Assembly (NCBI GenBank): GCA_028703745.1
Contig: JAQVME010000060.1
Location: 1 to 7,389, forward strand
Source: Clostridia bacterium
Lineage (GTDB): Bacteria; Bacillota; Clostridia; Christensenellales; DTU072
Direction: 5' to 3'
DNA: 7,389 nt
The notes below the pieces were generated by a model. The model was not told the DNA's origin. It made no database searches and saw only the letters and a program-made list of their open reading frames with translations. Within the stretch, counting starts at the first letter, position 1, and each line of letters starts with the position of its first letter. Of the stretch, positions 5,094 through 7,389 are shown one piece after another. Both the position numbers and the translations under genes were made by a program.

Positions 5094-7389
5094 ATGAAAC
5101 CCGGATTAAAGACCTGCATTATACTTCTGATTTTGGTTTTATTGATTATTTCACTTACCGCCTGCAACAAGAATACCGAAAGCTTTACCGTTGTATTCAA
5201 GGTGGACGGAGAAACCATACATACCGCAACCGTAAAATCAGGCGAGGGCATCGCGCCGCCTCAAGTTCCCGCAAAGACCGGACATAAGGCAGAATGGGAT
5301 GTCAAGTCCTTCTCAAAAATTACCGAAAACATCATAGTAAACGCCGTTTACACCCCAAGAATCTTTAAGGTTTATTTTAAGGCTCAAGACGCAAACAACG
5401 TTATTAGAACCATAGAAACAAAAAATGTAAATTATGGCAGCACGCTTACCGCAATACCCGCCGTACCCACCAAAGAGGGCTATTCAGGGGTTTGGAGCAT
5501 AACAAGCTTTCCATCAGTAACATCTGATTTGGAGGTGCTTGCTTCATACACAAAGAATACATATACCATAACCTTCGAAACCAACGGAGGCTCTGCAATA
5601 AACAACTTAACGGCGCCTTATAAGACCCCCGTAAGTGTCGCTACATTCAAGGACGGACAGCATTTTGACGGCTGGTATACCGACGCTTCGTTTCAGCACG
5701 CATACGAGCTTTCGTCAATCCCCGCCCAAAACCTAAAGCTCTACGCAAAATGGAGCGAATTGCTTTATGCTATCAATATAGAAACACAAATTCCCGAATT
5801 TAACACCTCTATGAACAGACCCTTTGGTAGCATTATAGAAAGACTTTCGGAATACGCAAGGCAAGGCTACAAGTTTAACGGCTGGTACAGCGACGAAGAG
5901 TTTATGTCGCCGGTGACTTTTCCTTTTACGGTAACAAGCAATGCAACTATTTATGCCGACTGGATAGTCGACAACAGAAACGTTTCTACGAATGAGTCTT
6001 ATTTCCTTTTCAATGTCGTAAGCAAGTCTATTTCTGCGAATACAGAAATGACCTTGCCTGAAGATATAATTATCCCCAGCGTCTTTAATAACTACGTAGT
6101 AGAGAGGGTGGCGGCGAGGGGCTTTGCCGTTGAGGGAATTAAGAGTGTGACTGTGCCCCAAAGCGTGACTTCAATCGGTGATTATGCTTTTTCCGCGCAG
6201 ACGATATTCTCAATAGATTTTGAAGAGGGCAGCCGCCTTATTGATATAGGTAACGGCGCATTCTCAGGGTCCTCAATTGAGACTGTGAGCTTGCCTTCTG
6301 GCGTAAAACATATCGGCAACGCAGCTTTTTCTGCCTGCTTGCAACTTTCCGGCTTCGACTTTTATGAAGACGGCATACTTACAATAGGCGCGGACGCCTT
6401 CCACGAAACGCCGTGGTACATCAATGAAATACAGGGAGTAGAGAACTCTATAATATATTTTGGCAAGGTACTGTACACCGTTATAGGCACACTTCAATCG
6501 AACATAAATATTCGTGCCGGAACTGTTAGCGTTTCGCCGCAAGCATTTGCTAATCAGACGGCGCTTACTAGTATGACATTGCCGTCTACCGTCAGGTTTA
6601 TCGGCGGGGAATACGTTGATGACAACTTCTCATTTAAAGGCGCTTTTTATAACTGCAATCAGCTTGTCACTCTAAATTTCAATTCCGACTCGCAGTTTGA
6701 ATACATAGGAAAGGGCGCTTTGGCGGGCTGTAGCAATATCACTACTGTGCCAATGTCCTCCGATTTTGTTCTGGCGGAGTTGTTTGGCAAAGAGTACGCC
6801 CAGTATTGTTATATTGTGAACTATGACGGTATCGACTATTATGTGCCCGAAACTCTTGCGACCGTGCATTATTTTGGCAACGCGCTATTGATTGCGTTTA
6901 CGTTCCAAGGCACAAAAATTCGTAACGTGTATTTCTATGGCGCCATAAAACATATTGACGCGTTCGCCTTCTATTATTGTACTGCTCTTCAATCGGTGAG
7001 TATTCCCGATAGCGTGGAAATAATCGACGATTATGCCTTCGCCGGTTGCTCAAATCTCGTTTCAATAACCCTTAATGCGGACAATTCCCTAAAGTATATC
7101 GGTGAGGGCGCGTTCAAAGACCTTCCCAAAGCAGTTTTTGAATTTGCCAGCCTTGCCAAGCTGGAGACCGTCCGCTCAATGGCATTCTTCAATGCTGTTA
7201 AGTTGACGACATTCAACGCTCCTGCGCTCAAAGAACTTGGAGCCGGTGTCTTCGAAAATTGTAAATTACTACAAACCCTTACCGCGCCGTCAAGTCTTTC
7301 AGCCGTAAAGCTGCTGTTCGGAGAGTCAAGCGGCGCCGCCGTTGACGGCTTCTACGAAGTAGACGGCTACCTTATCCCCGAGGCACTGA
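5094..7389 (+). CDS. Large surface lipoprotein with Listeria-Bacteroides (InlB B-type) repeats and BspA-type leucine-rich repeats, 3'-truncated by the window edge
   Basis: The frame stays open from the ATG at 5094 to the window end, with 765 complete codons and no stop seen. The N-terminus is a lipoprotein signal peptide: basic MKPGLK, a hydrophobic core, and lipobox LTAC with the lipidated Cys at 24, so the protein should be anchored outside the cell membrane. Four repeats resembling the Listeria-Bacteroides/Flg_new family follow (about 31-87, 91-153, 157-221, 225-291). The last two carry the classic F-x-GWY-x-D and end in YAKW or YADW; the first two are a variant with W, SF and an A-x-YT ending. 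From about 334 onward come BspA-type LRR units (LRR_5 style: SVTVPQSVTSIGDYAFS, SVSIPDSVEIIDDYAFAGCSNL), at least twelve, broken by longer insertions at about 436-480 and 550-620. Such proteins are thought to mediate adhesion or surface binding; the ligand is unknown. No C-terminal anchor is visible. Confidence 0.9.
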   Translation, partial: MKPGLKTCIILLILVLLIISLTACNKNTESFTVVFKVDGETIHTATVKSGEGIAPPQVPAKTGHKAEWDVKSFSKITENIIVNAVYTPRIFKVYFKAQDANNVIRTIETKNVNYGSTLTAIPAVPTKEGYSGVWSITSFPSVTSDLEVLASYTKNTYTITFETNGGSAINNLTAPYKTPVSVATFKDGQHFDGWYTDASFQHAYELSSIPAQNLKLYAKWSELLYAINIETQIPEFNTSMNRPFGSIIERLSEYARQGYKFNGWYSDEEFMSPVTFPFTVTSNATIYADWIVDNRNVSTNESYFLFNVVSKSISANTEMTLPEDIIIPSVFNNYVVERVAARGFAVEGIKSVTVPQSVTSIGDYAFSAQTIFSIDFEEGSRLIDIGNGAFSGSSIETVSLPSGVKHIGNAAFSACLQLSGFDFYEDGILTIGADAFHETPWYINEIQGVENSIIYFGKVLYTVIGTLQSNINIRAGTVSVSPQAFANQTALTSMTLPSTVRFIGGEYVDDNFSFKGAFYNCNQLVTLNFNSDSQFEYIGKGALAGCSNITTVPMSSDFVLAELFGKEYAQYCYIVNYDGIDYYVPETLATVHYFGNALLIAFTFQGTKIRNVYFYGAIKHIDAFAFYYCTALQSVSIPDSVEIIDDYAFAGCSNLVSITLNADNSLKYIGEGAFKDLPKAVFEFASLAKLETVRSMAFFNAVKLTTFNAPALKELGAGVFENCKLLQTLTAPSSLSAVKLLFGESSGAAVDGFYEVDGYLIPEAL

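Noticed and set aside
5081..5287. Short + strand frame starting at an ATG just before the lipoprotein start
   Set aside because: Its start overlaps the Shine-Dalgarno of the true gene, it has no upstream binding site, and its product has no recognisable features, while the other frame gives a classic lipoprotein signal.
5733..6161. 142-codon open frame on the minus strand within the lipoprotein gene
   Set aside because: It lies opposite clear Listeria-Bacteroides and LRR coding sequence, resembles no family, and is the kind of antisense frame expected by chance.

Overview
The window looks like a piece of chromosome from an anaerobic, low-to-moderate-GC member of the Firmicutes, most likely an uncultured clostridial commensal. 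This is inference. It rests on strong AGGAG-type ribosome binding sites, a rubrerythrin, the Firmicutes-typical RuvX/YqgF (YrrK) and DUF1292 (YrzB) pair, and a large lipoprotein combining Listeria-Bacteroides repeats with BspA-type leucine-rich repeats, a combination common in gut and oral clostridia. No mobile element, CRISPR array, tRNA or rRNA was seen. All genes lie on the + strand.

Layout. (1) 1-1088: the C-terminal part of RarA (MgsA family), an AAA+ ATPase acting at stalled replication forks; its N-terminus and Walker A lie off the left edge. (2) 1091-1630: a complete rubrerythrin, 2 nt after rarA. (3) 1631-1694: a short gap holding a 14-bp imperfect hairpin without a U-tract. (4) 1695-4113: an ABC exporter made of an ATPase and a 561-residue ABC-2 type permease whose genes overlap by 14 nt. 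(5) 4115-4879: one open frame that joins a RuvX/YqgF Holliday-junction-resolvase domain to a DUF1292 domain; these are normally two adjacent genes. An internal Shine-Dalgarno and in-frame ATG sit at the junction, and one base fewer in an A4 run would restore two separate genes. (6) 4880-5093: an intergenic region with a strong intrinsic terminator, an A+T-rich UP-like stretch, a sigma-A type promoter and a perfect palindrome over its -10/start region. (7) 5094-7389 and beyond: a large lipoprotein reading frame still open at the right edge (765 complete codons visible).

How the genes fit together. The first five reading frames are tightly spaced and could be one transcript ending at the 4911-4940 terminator, perhaps with partial attenuation at 1644-1680. 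RarA and RuvX both belong to replication-fork and recombination metabolism, rubrerythrin to peroxide detoxification, and the ABC pair exports an unknown substrate. The lipoprotein is a separate transcription unit with its own promoter and a candidate operator.

The most noteworthy observations are the RuvX-DUF1292 fusion that depends on one base, with its retained internal start and a 12-nt codon-aligned tandem repeat in the linker, and the palindrome in the lipoprotein promoter. Nothing here clearly amounts to a new defence or mobile system.
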